Source: Sclerurus mexicanus (taxonomy: Eukaryota; Chordata; Aves; Passeriformes; Furnariidae). From it: 64,000 bases of DNA. The translations under genes were made by a program, and so were the position numbers. The DNA lies in contig VWZF01005250.1 of assembly GCA_013396755.1 (NCBI GenBank), forward strand, positions 1,020,784-1,084,783, given 5' to 3'. Positions within the stretch are counted from its first letter, which is position 1. Every line of letters starts with the position of its first letter. Positions 48,099-59,900 of this stretch are shown in pieces. Below the pieces are notes generated by a model. The model was not told the origin of the DNA. It did no database searches and saw nothing but the letters and a program-made list of their open reading frames with translations.

Positions 48099-51000
48099 CA
48101 AACTCTGCAGCTTTTCCTATTCTGTTTGACAAAAGTAGAACATATTGTTCTACGTGTGGCTTTTTTTTTCTGGCTCACTTTTCAGCTCAAAAGCCTAAGT
48201 TGAGGAACAAGGACAAGTTCTTCCCATTTTCTAAGAGAAGTTTGGAAGAGCAAGTTTATTGAAACAGATGTATGAAAGTAGTTTTCGGAATGCAAGGCAG
48301 GTGACCAAAACATGGACTATAATAACAAGCAGAGCAGAAACAGCCAATGAGCGTGACTATTGCTTCTGAAGAAATAACTGCAGTGTGGATAGGGTGATAT
48401 TCACATTTTGGCTCTTAAACTCATTCAAAGCAGTAAGCAACTGTTTTGTAAGGTTCATGTAACTGAGAGGTATTTGAATCAGGTATATGAGGCTGATCTT
48501 CATAAACCAACTAACATTATGTTCAGGTTAGTTTCCCCACTTCCATATAGAACATCATAGGCAGAGTGCTAGATATATTTTGACCCTTTACCTATTAAAT
48601 AGATCCACTGTACAGGCAACAACAGCTGCTCATGAGCCTCATTATAGAGCATGGAAGAGTTCAGGAGTTTGCTCCCTTATTCACAAAGACAGTAAGTGTA
48701 TCAGCATCTGTGAATAGCCTTTCCCATCAGGAGAGTCATTGTCAAGGATAAACTAAATAAAACCTCCACGAAGTGTGAAAGAACAGTCTGATTTCTTACT
48801 CTGACAGAATCACCAATAGTCAGTTAAATTTTGAATTCCAGTTGTAATCCTGTTCCAAGAAACTATTCCAAAGCCAAGACAACTTCTCGATCAAGCAGAC
48901 AATAACTGCTTAGAAGCAAAAAAGAAGGTTTGCAATACATATTCTTACAAAAATGTAAAGGATTATGTTTGGTTGCATAGATACATCCATGGTAGAAATA
49001 TGTGAGGGTGAGACTTACATATAAGAGATTTGTTTCACATACCTGGTTCTGAAATGTGTCAAGAGCAGATCTACATCCAATGGGAAGTCAGTTTCATATG
49101 TAGACTATAGAGGTAAGCTTCTTCCCCACGAGCATCTCTCTTTCTGCCATGCCCCTGTAAGGCTGGAAACGACTTGGCAAGCAGGCACAGAATGGTGAGC
49201 ATCTGTCCCTCTGTCCCTACAGACTTCACTCAGTGAAGTTCTTGGTGGAATGAGATTTTCTTCAGATGATCCTGGCCAGAGGAGGCCTGCAGTAACTTTT
49301 GACAATTTACCTTCAGAGAAGACAAACCACTAGGAAGTGACAGAAAACCACCTGACTGGATGGTTATTGGACAGGCACAAGTCTATTTCCAGCAGAAACG
49401 TCTTGATCTCTCTGCAGAGGAGTCATTTTCATTCACCATCTCTAAGGGACCTAGTACCACTGCATGGGGGAAAATTTTAAAAGTTTTTTCTATAACCTAG
49501 TCATCTTCCATTATATCTCATGGATCTGACTGGGACCAAGGGCACAAAATTATAGCTTCACTGCCTTCTGGTTATTCCATTTTCATGGCAGCAGGAACCA
49601 ACATACAATAAGGCCACACTACGGTTGAATGGGTGGCACAGAAGGATATATGTCTCAGGTGAGTCATATCTACTGACAAGTGGAAGGAAATAAACTCAGA
49701 GTGATTACATCACATCAACTCACATCAACACCAATTCCTGAAAGCAGAATTTGGCTGAGTAAATCTACCCTAGCTGATTTTACTAATGACTGATTTTATC
49801 AGCATGTGCCACATTTAAACCTCCGATCAATACAGAAAGAACTCTGCCTAAGTGGTACAAAATAGGATCTTTTCTGCTCCGGTTATCAGTGCTCCTGCTG
49901 GACAGGACTGAAGCTGAAGTTCACTGGAATCCTAGGCCAAGACAAGCATTGCTATGGACTCTAGGACCCAAGCAATTCAACACCAATTAAAGCACTTACC
50001 TTCGGGAAGGTAAGGCCAATGGTGCTTGAAGTGAGGTGAGGCTCAATGTTTTGCTGACTGCTGCTGAAATTGGTAACAGACTTTGCATATTATATCACCA
50101 GGTTTTTTTGGTTGTATTTTACATGCAGTGTTTTCTGCTTTTGACTTTGAGGTGTGAGGGGGAAGGCTCTAATCATATGGCCTTGTGCAGATGCTCCATT
50201 TGCATTTCTATTAATCCAGGCCCTCCTGGAGACGTTTGAGCATAGGCACAGCATGCTCTGCGTTTGAACTTGTGAGAACCCACACCACTGCTTAATAACT
50301 TAATACATATGTATAGCCTCCTTCAGCAGCCCACTAGGAGGCAGAAGCAGGGGGAGGCACTATTAGTGCGTGGGCTGCAGGGCTCTATGTAAATGCATTT
50401 TGACAAGGAGAATACCTTGCCAAATAAAGCATCCAGCTCCTTAGCGCTGGGCTGGTGCTGATTTAGGTCAGAAAACTTGTTTTACCAGAATTTTTACAAA
50501 TGAGAGCTCACATGGATCTGCTGGAGAATGTTTAAGGCGTCTGGCAACTTTGCTCACAGCACTTGAATGCAATAATGATGCTTTCCACACAAACTGTCTT
50601 ACAGGAACAAAAACAAGTCTGAGTCTTTGTTCCCCTCTACTTTTACCTTCCCTGAACACCTCCTCAGAAGGATAACCAGCCATGTCTCAGCAAAGTGCCA
50701 CAATAACCATAAGAAGTAGCAGTTTTATCATGTTTGAAGAGATTAGTTAATAGTTTAGAGCAGCAACCTCTGGATATAACTGGACTGAGATCTCTTACTG
50801 AAAACCAGCTTTCATTGGAAAACAGAGTCAAAAGGAAAAGTTTTTTGTAGAAAATATGCTCTGGAGCCCACTTCTGCAGAACACTTGCAAGAGGAAAGAC
50901 AGAAGTCCCACAGATGTCATCAGAGGTGGGTACAGACATGGCACTAGGCCTACCAAATTAGCATGCCTGCACTGCCTGTGGCTGACTTGTGTCCCGCCAG

Positions 51001-51889
51001 TGGGGAGAGGGGCAAAGCCCCTCCAACCCCAACACACCCTTGTCTATGCAGAGCCACCCAAAAACACCGCCAGCCACCTTGCTGCCACTCCTTCCTGAGA
51101 CTTCCTGGTCCAAGACTCAATCTGGAAGAAGCTAAGTAGGGTTTTGAACAGGACTTGACCACACCCAGAGTGAGTAGCAACAGGTGGGAGAAAAGGGAAG
51201 AAAGACTGTTTCGGAATGTCTCCTTTTTTCTCCTCAAAAAGTTGCACTGTTCATTTTGATGTAAAATAAAAACTAAACTACTTTCCAAATTTCCTCTCTC
51301 CCACCACTCCCACTGCCGTAATTCTTGCCTTCCAGCCAGCTCCAGCACAGGGAAGCAGTTAACATGAAACACTCTGCAAGGACAACACCATAATTTTCCT
51401 ACACTTAAAAAAGGAAGTGTCCTACTGTCTCCACCCCCAACACACCTGAAGTCACCATTAAAGTCTTCTCTATACAGGCCTAGTTAACATGGAAATTGCT
51501 TTACATCAAATTCCAGGAAGAGGCTCTTAGCTGTCCCGGAATAAACAAACTGAGGGGGAGACTTACACCCTCTGCAGACAAGCAGCCACACCGGCAGTAA
51601 CTGAGCAGGCCACAGCCTTTAAGGTGACAGCTGAGACAAATGGAAAAATGACACGCTGAAAGCAACACTGGGAGAGGAGGAAGAGCCCGGGTCTGAAAGT
51701 CAATCTTAGTCTAAAGAGAACAGAAACGCACAGGGATAATTGGTGATGAGACACTTGAAATTAGGTGCATGATAGGTCCCCCCACTGTCCAGCCACATTC
51801 ATTTTTCTTACACTCAATGAGCATTGATGGGCAGGGGCGAGATAAGAATATTTCTTAAACCTTTGTATTTTCCTGACACATTTCCATGA
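48099..51889. other. non-coding background, no gene recognised
   Basis: No protein family or RNA gene is recognised. The overlapping frames at 50664-51372, up to 140 codons on the minus strand, have no known relatives and sit in balanced sequence where stops are rarer. A weak exon-like segment at 49592-49658 is listed separately. Confidence 0.55.
49592..49658 (+). other. weak exon-like segment with good splice signals
   Basis: A 67-base segment is preceded by a pyrimidine-rich tract ending TTTTCATGGCAG and followed by TCTCAG|GTGAGT, a consensus donor. The frame from its first base is open for 22 codons, which is expected by chance about a third of the time. No protein is recognised and no partner exon is seen, so a non-coding RNA exon or chance are equally possible. 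Confidence 0.15.
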
Positions 51890-52849
51890 CTCCTTATCTT
51901 CCTCACAGACACACAGACAATTGCCTTATGCAGGCTGTCACCCACACAGTTCTGCTGTGGACATGTGGCTGCAGGCAGAGCTTGTGGCATGGGCCCTGCC
52001 CATGTTCCCACAAATCTCAGCAAAAGACAACAAAGCTCAGCCTGCCCGTGGCTATGTCCTCACCCCAGCACCACGTGCTGCTTGCAGCAGTCCACCACAA
52101 CAAATGAGACGGCTGCCCAAGACAGGGCAGGATGGTATACCCAGTGCCCAGCTGGTGGCGAGGTCTGGGGCCGGTAGTGAAGGGCAAGGGTGGCCCCAGC
52201 CTGCCCTCATCCACACCTGTGAGAAGATGTGGTAGATTAAATCCCATACTGGTGAGCAATAGAAGAGGGCTGCTCCTCTGCATTGCCACCTATGTCAAAA
52301 TGACAGACTCTGACTTCCCTCATCTCGAAGTCTGCAGCCACAGCAGGAGGGTGTGGGCAGGAAAGCTGGCAGCCCACAAGCCAGGCAAGGTATGCCATTT
52401 TGAATGGAGCACCTTTGGGTGCTCTGGAGCCACAGAGGCAACCTGACTGCTGCAGTGCAGCAGCACACACACTGCTCTCCGGGAGATGGGGAGCACTGGC
52501 CTCTGCTCACCATGCACATGCCAGGAGGCAGAAGCAATGCTCTGCGGGGCCAGCACTCCCACTCTCAAAGCTGTTGCCAGGGTCCCACAGGTGCAGAATT
52601 ATGTGCAGAATTAGTCTCAGCCAGCATTAGGCCTCTTTTCCCCCTCCCAATTAGCAGTAGATGGCATGAAGTCGTCCCTCAAACCACAAGTGCTGTAGCT
52701 GAAAAAGGCAATGCCCAGCCTTGCAGGTTCAGCTCCTGCCATCCCACAGAGGAGCAGCCGCTCCCTCTGACAGCTGCAGGCAGCAGCACGCCTCACCGAG
52801 GCCAGCAACGCCCGCTGTTTCCTTTTCTTCACGAGCTTCTTGCAAATGA
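51890..52849. other. G+C-rich but CpG-poor block
   Basis: About 950 bases are visibly richer in G+C than the flanks, yet I count only about 16 CpGs, far fewer than expected, so this is not a CpG island. Because stops are rare here, many frames overlap on both strands (up to 161 codons, 52404-52889 plus). Their translations are rich in H, Q, S, P and C without domains. The high G+C with methylation-type CpG loss suggests old methylated sequence rather than a gene. Confidence 0.6.
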
Positions 52850-53560
52850 CATGAACCCATACTTATTAATTTACATTAAGTTCATTTAACACCAATGAAA
52901 GAGACCAGAAGTGTCTAATGAGCAAACTGTAATGAGCTACCAGCGACTGCTAATCATGTTCGGTTTATGCATTCTTGCTTCATTCTTATAGAGTATTATT
53001 GTAGAATAAATGCTTTGCTCTTATCTTACAAGAGGAAAAAAAATCTCTAGGTATTGTACCAGTGAATAACAAAGGAATGAACAAGCTTCTGGTTTTCCAA
53101 CGCATATAATGATAGAGATGCTGTGAATTCTGTGGACAAAGTACATGAAGAAGTACCCACAAGTACTGAAAATTTAATTAAAAGTCAGAAAGCCATTGCA
53201 ATGAAGACTCAGCAGAAAGCCATTTATTTTTAAAATCTAATATATTCTTCATGACTAAAGGCTAAAGCACATGCTGACTTACACATTTAGCTGTAACTGA
53301 TTTAAGCTACTTGATGATTTTTTTGCGCACAGGGTGGCGCTCAATTTGCAATGGAGTAAATTGGCAGAATTTAATTTGGTGGATTTTTTTAACTCTGCAA
53401 AAAGAATCCTCATTAAAACCTCACGATAGGCTGTATACTTTTTTCATCATTAGCTGGCCTAACTGCAGGTAAAAGAGATACAATTATGGATTTATATAAA
53501 TCCTATTGTCAATTTACAGCTCAAAGACTGGTGAGTTACCTCATTTTATATAGGTTATTT
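52850..53560. promoter_or_regulatory. candidate conserved non-coding enhancer cluster
   Basis: This non-repetitive A+T-rich block follows the G+C-rich block with a sharp change in composition. It contains TTATTAATTTACATTAAG, CTAATCATG, AGCCATTGCAATGAAG, TTTTTAAAATCTAATAT, ATTTGCAATGGAG, GAATTTAATTTGG and TCATTAGC motifs and one CTCF-like site. Its length, motif density and lack of any mobile-element signature make it one of the two best enhancer candidates, along with 7440-8330. Conservation is inferred by eye. Confidence 0.4.
53327..53340 (+). promoter_or_regulatory. CTCF-like motif
   Basis: GCACAGGGTGGCGC matches the CTCF core CCASYAGRKGGCRS at 11 of 14 positions, with the GGGTGGCGC part intact. 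It contains two of the few CpGs in an A+T-rich block, which stands out. It points right, opposite to the candidate at 25247-25260. Confidence 0.35.
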
Positions 53561-54171
53561 TTTCCCCTTAACCTTTCTTTGTTTTAATGAGGATTTGGTT
53601 TGTCATTGTCAGGGTGCTTGTTTGCAGGAAAGTTTCTCATCATGTGAAGGAGGTGTAAGAAAGAAGAATAGAAGACCTTCTACTGAATTTTGAACCCCAT
53701 CACAGACTGTGATCTGGACATTCAGTCTTTAAATATTCACCTTTCCCTGAAGACAGGCTGACCTCAGCTACCGATTCTTCACTCTCTCAGTCTCACAGCT
53801 ACTCTATGTCTCATGCTCTGGGGCTTTCCACCTCACTCATCCCCAGTTTTTCCCTCCTTGCTGTACCTTATTTTAATCCTACCTCTCACCAAAGCACCAT
53901 CAAATTCTTTGTTCTGTCTCATTCAGCACCACAGGCAACTCCAGGTTCAGATCACATGGGCTGTGTGGAAAATTGAATGGAAAATGCAACTCAAACCTAG
54001 GAACTCTCAAAAGAAGAGGACAGCCAGTGCTCTCACTGAGAGACCCTTCTGCTCAGCAGAGCCCAAGGTCCAAAACAAGGTCCCACATACTCAGAGGCAG
54101 ATTCACAGGTGACAAATCGCAAAAGTTACAGCAGCTGAGCAACTGTCCCACTAAGTGTTTTTTCCATTAAC
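53561..54171. other. non-coding background
   Basis: No gene is recognised. A 99-codon plus-strand frame (53813-54112) has no known relative and ends just before the third CR1 fragment. Confidence 0.6.
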
Positions 54172-54388
54172 AGTATTACAGAGTCATTTAGGTTGGAAAA
54201 GACCCCTTGAGATCATCAAGTTCAACCTTTAACTAATCACCACCTTGTCAACTAGACTATGTCACGAAGTGCCAAGTCCAGTCATTTCTTGAACAGCTCC
54301 AGGAATGGTGACTCCACACCTCCCTGGGCAGTCCATTCCAATGTTTAACAACCCTCTGCATGAAGAAATTCCTCATGATGTACAGAAC
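54172..54388 (-). mobile_element. CR1 LINE 3' fragment (copy 3)
   Basis: The plus strand reads GTATTACAGAGTCATTTAGG, TTGGAAAAGACC, ATCATCAAGTTCAACC, GTGCCAAGTCCAGTC, CAGGAATGGTGACTCCACAC, CTGGGCAGTCCATTCCAATG and GAAGAAATTCCTCATGAT. This is the consensus order of an avian CR1 3' end in reverse orientation. It is the longest of the three (about 215 bp), still only an untranslated fragment. The 3' tail units at its left edge are mutated. Confidence 0.9.
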
Positions 54389-54879
54389 TTCAAAGACTAA
54401 TTAAATTTCTAGATTTAATCCTTAACCACCAAGTAGGTTGACAATGTTAAGCAAGAGGAAAACTGTCACACAGCATATTACTTCATAACAGCAACTAGGA
54501 ATGCAACTATTTCTCTTGTCTGACTGAAACACTGTCTCCTGTTTCCTCTATCAAGATCCTCCAGCAGCTACTGGAGGATAAGGATGAGGACTGAAGGGAG
54601 CTAGTGGCTAATAAAGTACCTTCTACCGTGCTGTTACCTACACCCCTTTCATTTGAATGCTTTCAGAAATTTGCTTACAATTTCATTACTTGTCTACGTT
54701 TTAAATACTACCTTGCAACATATAAGAATAGATACAGCAAGCCAAGTGTGAAGGAATTGTTCCCATAAGTAGACTGAAGAAAGAAATGGAAAACACAAAG
54801 CAAAGGGATTTGTAAGAGGGGCTGGATTCTAACCTTCCTTGGGGTGAGGGAATAAGCACTGCTACTACTCTAAGCACTT
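54389..54879. other. non-coding background
   Basis: No gene or repeat is recognised to the right of the third CR1 fragment. Confidence 0.6.
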
Positions 54880-55090
54880 AGATGTTGAAAGCTGTTGTTT
54901 TTCCTCTTTGAACTTTTTACCAGTTGTAGCAATTAAACGATAAAGTTGTCTTTAGCTCATTAGATGATGAGTTAATTATATGCCAAAATTAACCTTTGTT
55001 AAGCTCTTAATAGAACCTCTTTTATCTAAGTAGCCACAGCCTGTGTTAAAATTCTTAATGATCTGGGCTAAAAATCAATAATTTCTATGA
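54880..55090. promoter_or_regulatory. candidate conserved non-coding element
   Basis: GTAGCAATTAAACG, CTCATTAGATGATGAG, TTAATTATATGCC, AAAATTAACC and TTCTTAATGATCTGGGC pack many homeodomain-type cores into about 200 non-repetitive bases. CTCATTAGATGATGAG is itself a near-palindrome. Enhancer function is inferred. Confidence 0.33.
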
Positions 55091-55479
55091 CTTCCATATA
55101 TGAACTGGGAATTAAATGTATCTTTAAAATGTACTATAATGATAACCTCAAGCTGAAATTGAAATAAAAATATTCCTTGGCGATTTCAAGGACAACACTT
55201 TCACCAGTGCAGAGGCCGTGTAAGCCACTAAAGAACATTGCCACTGGGGACAGCTCTCCTGCCTGCAGCACAAAGATAAATCAAGCTGAGACTAAGCCCA
55301 AGATTTTGGGTTTTCAAATATTTTTGTGCTGCAGCCCTGTATTTCACATTTATGATCCTCCTACACATACCAATGTTCAGCCAGGACTCACTGTTCTCTT
55401 CTTTAAAAGTTGGAGGAGTGGATTCATTTTGAGACCTAATATAACCCTATCAATGATCAAAAGAATCTAATCATTCCCC
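55091..55479. other. non-coding background
   Basis: A 97-codon plus-strand frame (55177-55470) is present without recognisable domains. Nothing else is seen. Confidence 0.6.
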
Positions 55480-55790
55480 CATGCAGAGAGCTGATAGATG
55501 CTGTGCCGTGCTTTTCCCCCTGTAATCAATTGCTAGCAAGTTTGACAAGAACTCAGCAACCATTCGGTAGTTCTGTTTGCATTAAGGCTTTTATATTTAA
55601 AGGAGTAAAAATCCTGTTGTTTGATGCTTTAATTGTATGTGTTCAGCAGAAGACAATAAATATCTCTTACTGAACATTATTTTGTATGACTTTAACTTAT
55701 GATTTGGGAAAATATCTCATTAAATGTATAAAATCCTCAATCGGAAGTCTCAATGATCAATAGTTTAATGCTTTTTCTTTTCCTTGGGTT
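55480..55790. promoter_or_regulatory. candidate conserved non-coding element
   Basis: This non-repetitive A+T-rich block has GTAATCAATTGCTAGC, GCATTAAGGC, GATGCTTTAATTG, GACAATAAATATC and CAATGATCAATAGTTTAATG. Together with 54880-55090 it may form one regulatory cluster right of the third CR1. Inferred from texture only. Confidence 0.33.
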
Positions 55791-56879
55791 CCCATTTCAG
55801 CCACCCACGTAAGTCATATACCTTCTGGTATCAACTCAGAGACAAGGCACCTCTAAAACTGAACACTGGCTTTATTCATGAGACATGAAGGCCACTGAAA
55901 TCCTTGTGATCTCAGCAAAGTCTGGGCCAGTTTTGTCAAGAATTATTTTCCATAACCTTGACTTACACTGCGAGCAGCCAGGCCCACCCCATTCCACACT
56001 GAGGCTGGAGGAAGCAGTCCCTGAATCTCAGAAGAGTGACATGCAGTCAGTGCTCTGTCCAATCGCTCCTCCACCCTCACCAAAACCTTTATTCAGCCAG
56101 GCTTCCACACTGGTCCCTGTCTCTCAGTCAGTCCTTCTGTTGCCCCTGTGGCCAGTTTCCTTGATAGACTAGGTAATATAATTCTTCAAATTAGCTTCAT
56201 AACAGATCAGCCACAAAAAAAAAAACCCTAAATTTAACCTCTGACCCTTTGTAACTGCCTCCACAGGGATATGAGCAGCTCCTGGTTTCACAAAGCAAAA
56301 CTTCAACTTGCATGGGTAAAAACACTTTCTTTCATGACAGCAATTTGTGATGATGCACTGACCAAAAAATAAAATAAATAGTTTTCACCGAGTTGTAAAA
56401 CTAGTGGAAATGGAAAATTTCCTGGCTTTGTGTATAGATGAGATGTCAGGATTATTTGAAATACTTCTTAGAGGTAAGAGCAAAAAAGGATTAATAAATA
56501 GCATACAACATATGTGGAATATAAAGCAGCACTGTAATTCACCTCATTTTTTCACAGAAAAGAAATACATAAACACGAACATGCCAAGGATAAGACATGA
56601 TGCTAAGCTACTACAGTAATATGTCCTTTAGGTATGTGAGTAGGTGGAATGGATGGATCCAGAATAAACACATATACACCATATTTATTACCTGTCTCAG
56701 TTCATATGTTATTTCCCACTGTCCTCAGCAAATTCTTTTGTGTGCACAGAGTTCAAGTAAAATGCTGAATGTCATAAATGCACAACCCAGTGTAAGATTC
56801 AGCTATCCCCCCAAAGCTGCCCCATTCTTTGCTCACTCTTTTTCCTCAAAAACACCAGTTATGTTTTGTTTTACTGGGC
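55791..56879. other. non-coding background
   Basis: No gene is recognised; frames do not exceed 116 codons. An A-rich run occurs at 56214-56224. Confidence 0.6.
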
Positions 56880-56982
56880 AAAAACCCCAAACAAATAAAC
56901 GAAAAAGACCACAGAAAACCAAAACACACACCAAAAAAACCAAATGAAAAACCAACCAAACAAAAAAACCCAAACCACCACA
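56880..56982. repeat. A/C-only low-complexity tract
   Basis: For about 100 bases the plus strand is almost wholly A and C (units such as AAACCCC, AAACAAATAAAC, CCAAAAAAACC). Only a few G and T interrupt it. This extreme strand asymmetry exceeds the (CAAA)n tracts elsewhere in the window. Two overlapping frames of lysine-, threonine- and proline-rich residues here are products of the tract, not genes. Confidence 0.85.
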
Positions 56983-59900
56983 TCATCTCATGACTCTTTA
57001 CTCAATTTTCAAGTCTATTCAATTTTGTCTTCTAAAGGACAAATGGACCACAGTAGGACTATTATTGTCCTGCTTGCTATAGCCTGTAGGGAATTATCTG
57101 TATATTTATTTGTATCTGACTTTTTTAGGTGTCAATTTTGTGGCAGTCAGTATGTGTATAAGCACATGCCTTGCCTGCTTGCTCCATTAATATGATCACC
57201 ATGGAGGGAAGTGAACAGATAAGAACACAGTCTGTGTCTATCAAACAATCATTAGCACAGTTTGAACAGTTCCATAGATATACATAAACACTAACATTGT
57301 CAGTAACCACTCTGAAACCATCACCAGTAACTGCTGAAGTTCATCCTAGCTATACATCAGACATTATGGAGATAACTGCACTACACCAAGTAGATAAAAC
57401 CACATGCTGACTGTGTGGTGTTTGTGTTGCAACGTCAGTCTGCAGGTTCTCCTGAACAGCTTCTGTCCAGTGACCCATACTGAGCAAGCCACAACCACAT
57501 AGCCTCCACTGTAGAGCAAATATCAAGCCCTGAGTTTCTCATTGCAACTCCTTCACAGATGAAAACTAGTCCAGGCACATCTACACATGTGGCAATTGTA
57601 TCTCGCCTGTGCAGTGCAAATAAGTACTTAAGTCCAACTTTTTCTACATTGCTGAGTCATGAGTGCTTATGGTTGCACAGTCAAATGACAATCCAACCTT
57701 TGCCTTCTTAGAAATAATGGCCCAGCCATTTGGATAAGTAACATACTCTGCTGCTCCATGGGCTGTTATTTGCCTTGGGATACAGTCTGCCTGTAACTCA
57801 CCATCCTTGCCAGTGCCAGTTGGTCCACCTGGGATAAGCACAGCTGAAGAGTGTGAAGACTCATCTATCCGAGGCAAGTACAAGCCCTCTTAAAGCAATC
57901 ATGAATATGCAGTTGAAGATGCAGCTCACCACCTGAAGTTGAATAGATTGGTGAATGGAGTATTAGTTGCATATTTACAAGCCTTAGAATTATGGAGGCC
58001 TTATCATCATCTTCTTAAGGAGTGTGATTCAAATCAACAAGTGTGATCAAATTAACCTGCCCATCAGAAAAATTGGCCACCCACAGAAGAAACCTTCTTA
58101 AATGGCTATAATCACTGTTTTGGCTAAAGTCGTTATAATTACATAGGACAATTTTTTTATTGTAAACCATGAGTCACAAAACCAATAGGCAGTTGGAAAA
58201 TTTTGTTCTGTGTATGTCATTGTCAGATTTTTAATAATTATACACCAGATTAAAATAGGTAACTGCTCTTTTATCCATGGTTCAAAAAAGGTTTTTGACT
58301 ATGTCTTAACACTTTTTATTTCATTAGAGGAAGAAGGATTCAGATAAAACAAGCTTAAGACATGGAGGCTTTAAAACTAGAAAAGGCTCACCAGTAGCTT
58401 CTGGCACTGCATCACTATTAACATGCTTTGTAGTGAGTTGTTTTGTGCTGCTCATTCTGCCTGCCTAGGCCAGTGGAAGACTTTGCTCTGTCAAGAGTAA
58501 TCCTAATACTAGGAGACTCTGGGCAAAGACTTGAACATGGTCTGGCACTCCCTTTGGCTGTGTGTTTGATGCTGATTTCACAGCCATTGAAATGGGCCCT
58601 TAACCTCAAACTCACAGCCCATTTTTGGCAGAATGTCAGGTAACAAAACTGGCCTTGAGAAATGCCAGACTTTGCCAGTTCCTCTTCAAAAGAAGATTCA
58701 TTTGTTTTTTCAATGGTTATTCAGCCCTTGATATTCTGGGTCATTTTCACTAAGCTCAGGACACAAGTGGAAACATTGTCCCACACTGCATTTCACTTCT
58801 GCTAAACTACTCAAAATTTCCAGGGTAAGAGCCTACATTAATTGTAGGATTTAAAATACAATCCCACTATATTCTCCAAACATGTATTTTGTACAGTAGA
58901 GAAATCAGTAAATAAATAATTCACTTGCTAGTTTAGACTATGATGATACCAATAGGTGGAATTAGTTACAGTCAGGCAAGGAAAGACCTACCTCTGAGGT
59001 CAACCCAAAAAGAAGATGATGCTGGTTTCAGACAGGAACAAATTGTTGTGACCAGGTTTCTGAGCACACTGGTGTCCAGTAGAATCTGCAAACCAAGATG
59101 GTTGTGATGGATTTATCTCCTGCCTCTGAGACAGGGGCCTTCTGCTTCCAGTGCTCCATACTAATCAAATACTAAGGTAAGAAGCCTGACCCTTGGCATT
59201 CATTAGTGAGCAAAGTGAAAGAGCATGTGTGCTTGATGGTTTATCACAGGGATGCATGTTGGCTCCTCCATTCCTTCAACATCCACAGGGATGATGCCCT
59301 CATTCATGCACAGTTACAGCTCAAGAGCAAGGTTTCTTCATCTTTAGTGCCTTCTTCTTTGCTGATATTTGGATAACAACAGCCCCAGAGGTGGAACAGA
59401 CAGAAGCAAGGATAAGAAAACACTCAAACCAGCACCAGTGTGCAGATACCAGCTTCTACTCACCCTGAGCAGTGCTAAAATCACACAAGGGCAGGACAAG
59501 AACTCCATTCAACCTGTCTTCAGACAGGCAATTTGGTCTCAAAAGTGAACGCTGAAGCCAGCACACCTCCAGCACATGTCCACATCACACTGAAGGGCTT
59601 CAAATCTGCATCCTGCTTACACATGACACAAGCAAGAATCAGAGTTGGATCTCTGCAATACTGAACTTTTGTGATGGTAGAAGGCTGCTGAATATTTAGA
59701 TATCTGGGTCCTCCCCTTCAGCCCTCCAACCCACTAGGAGTAAACGTGCAGGTTGTCAAAATGTGCAGCTCTTGATTCACAGACTGGTTGTGGGGTCAGG
59801 GCTAAGGGGACTCAGTGGGGCTATGGCAATGTGAAATAAAGTACAGCAGCATGTAAAGGTCACTGTCATTCTGTAGTGAAATCAATACACTCCTTCAAAA

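Noticed and set aside
50950..51372. 140-codon minus-strand frame
   Set aside because: Three frames overlap here and none has a recognisable motif.
52404..52889. 161-codon plus-strand frame and several overlapping frames
   Set aside because: The G+C-rich, stop-poor block keeps many frames open on both strands at once; the translations are low-complexity and match no family.
56597..57195. Lysine-, threonine- and proline-rich frames
   Set aside because: They read through the A/C-only low-complexity tract.
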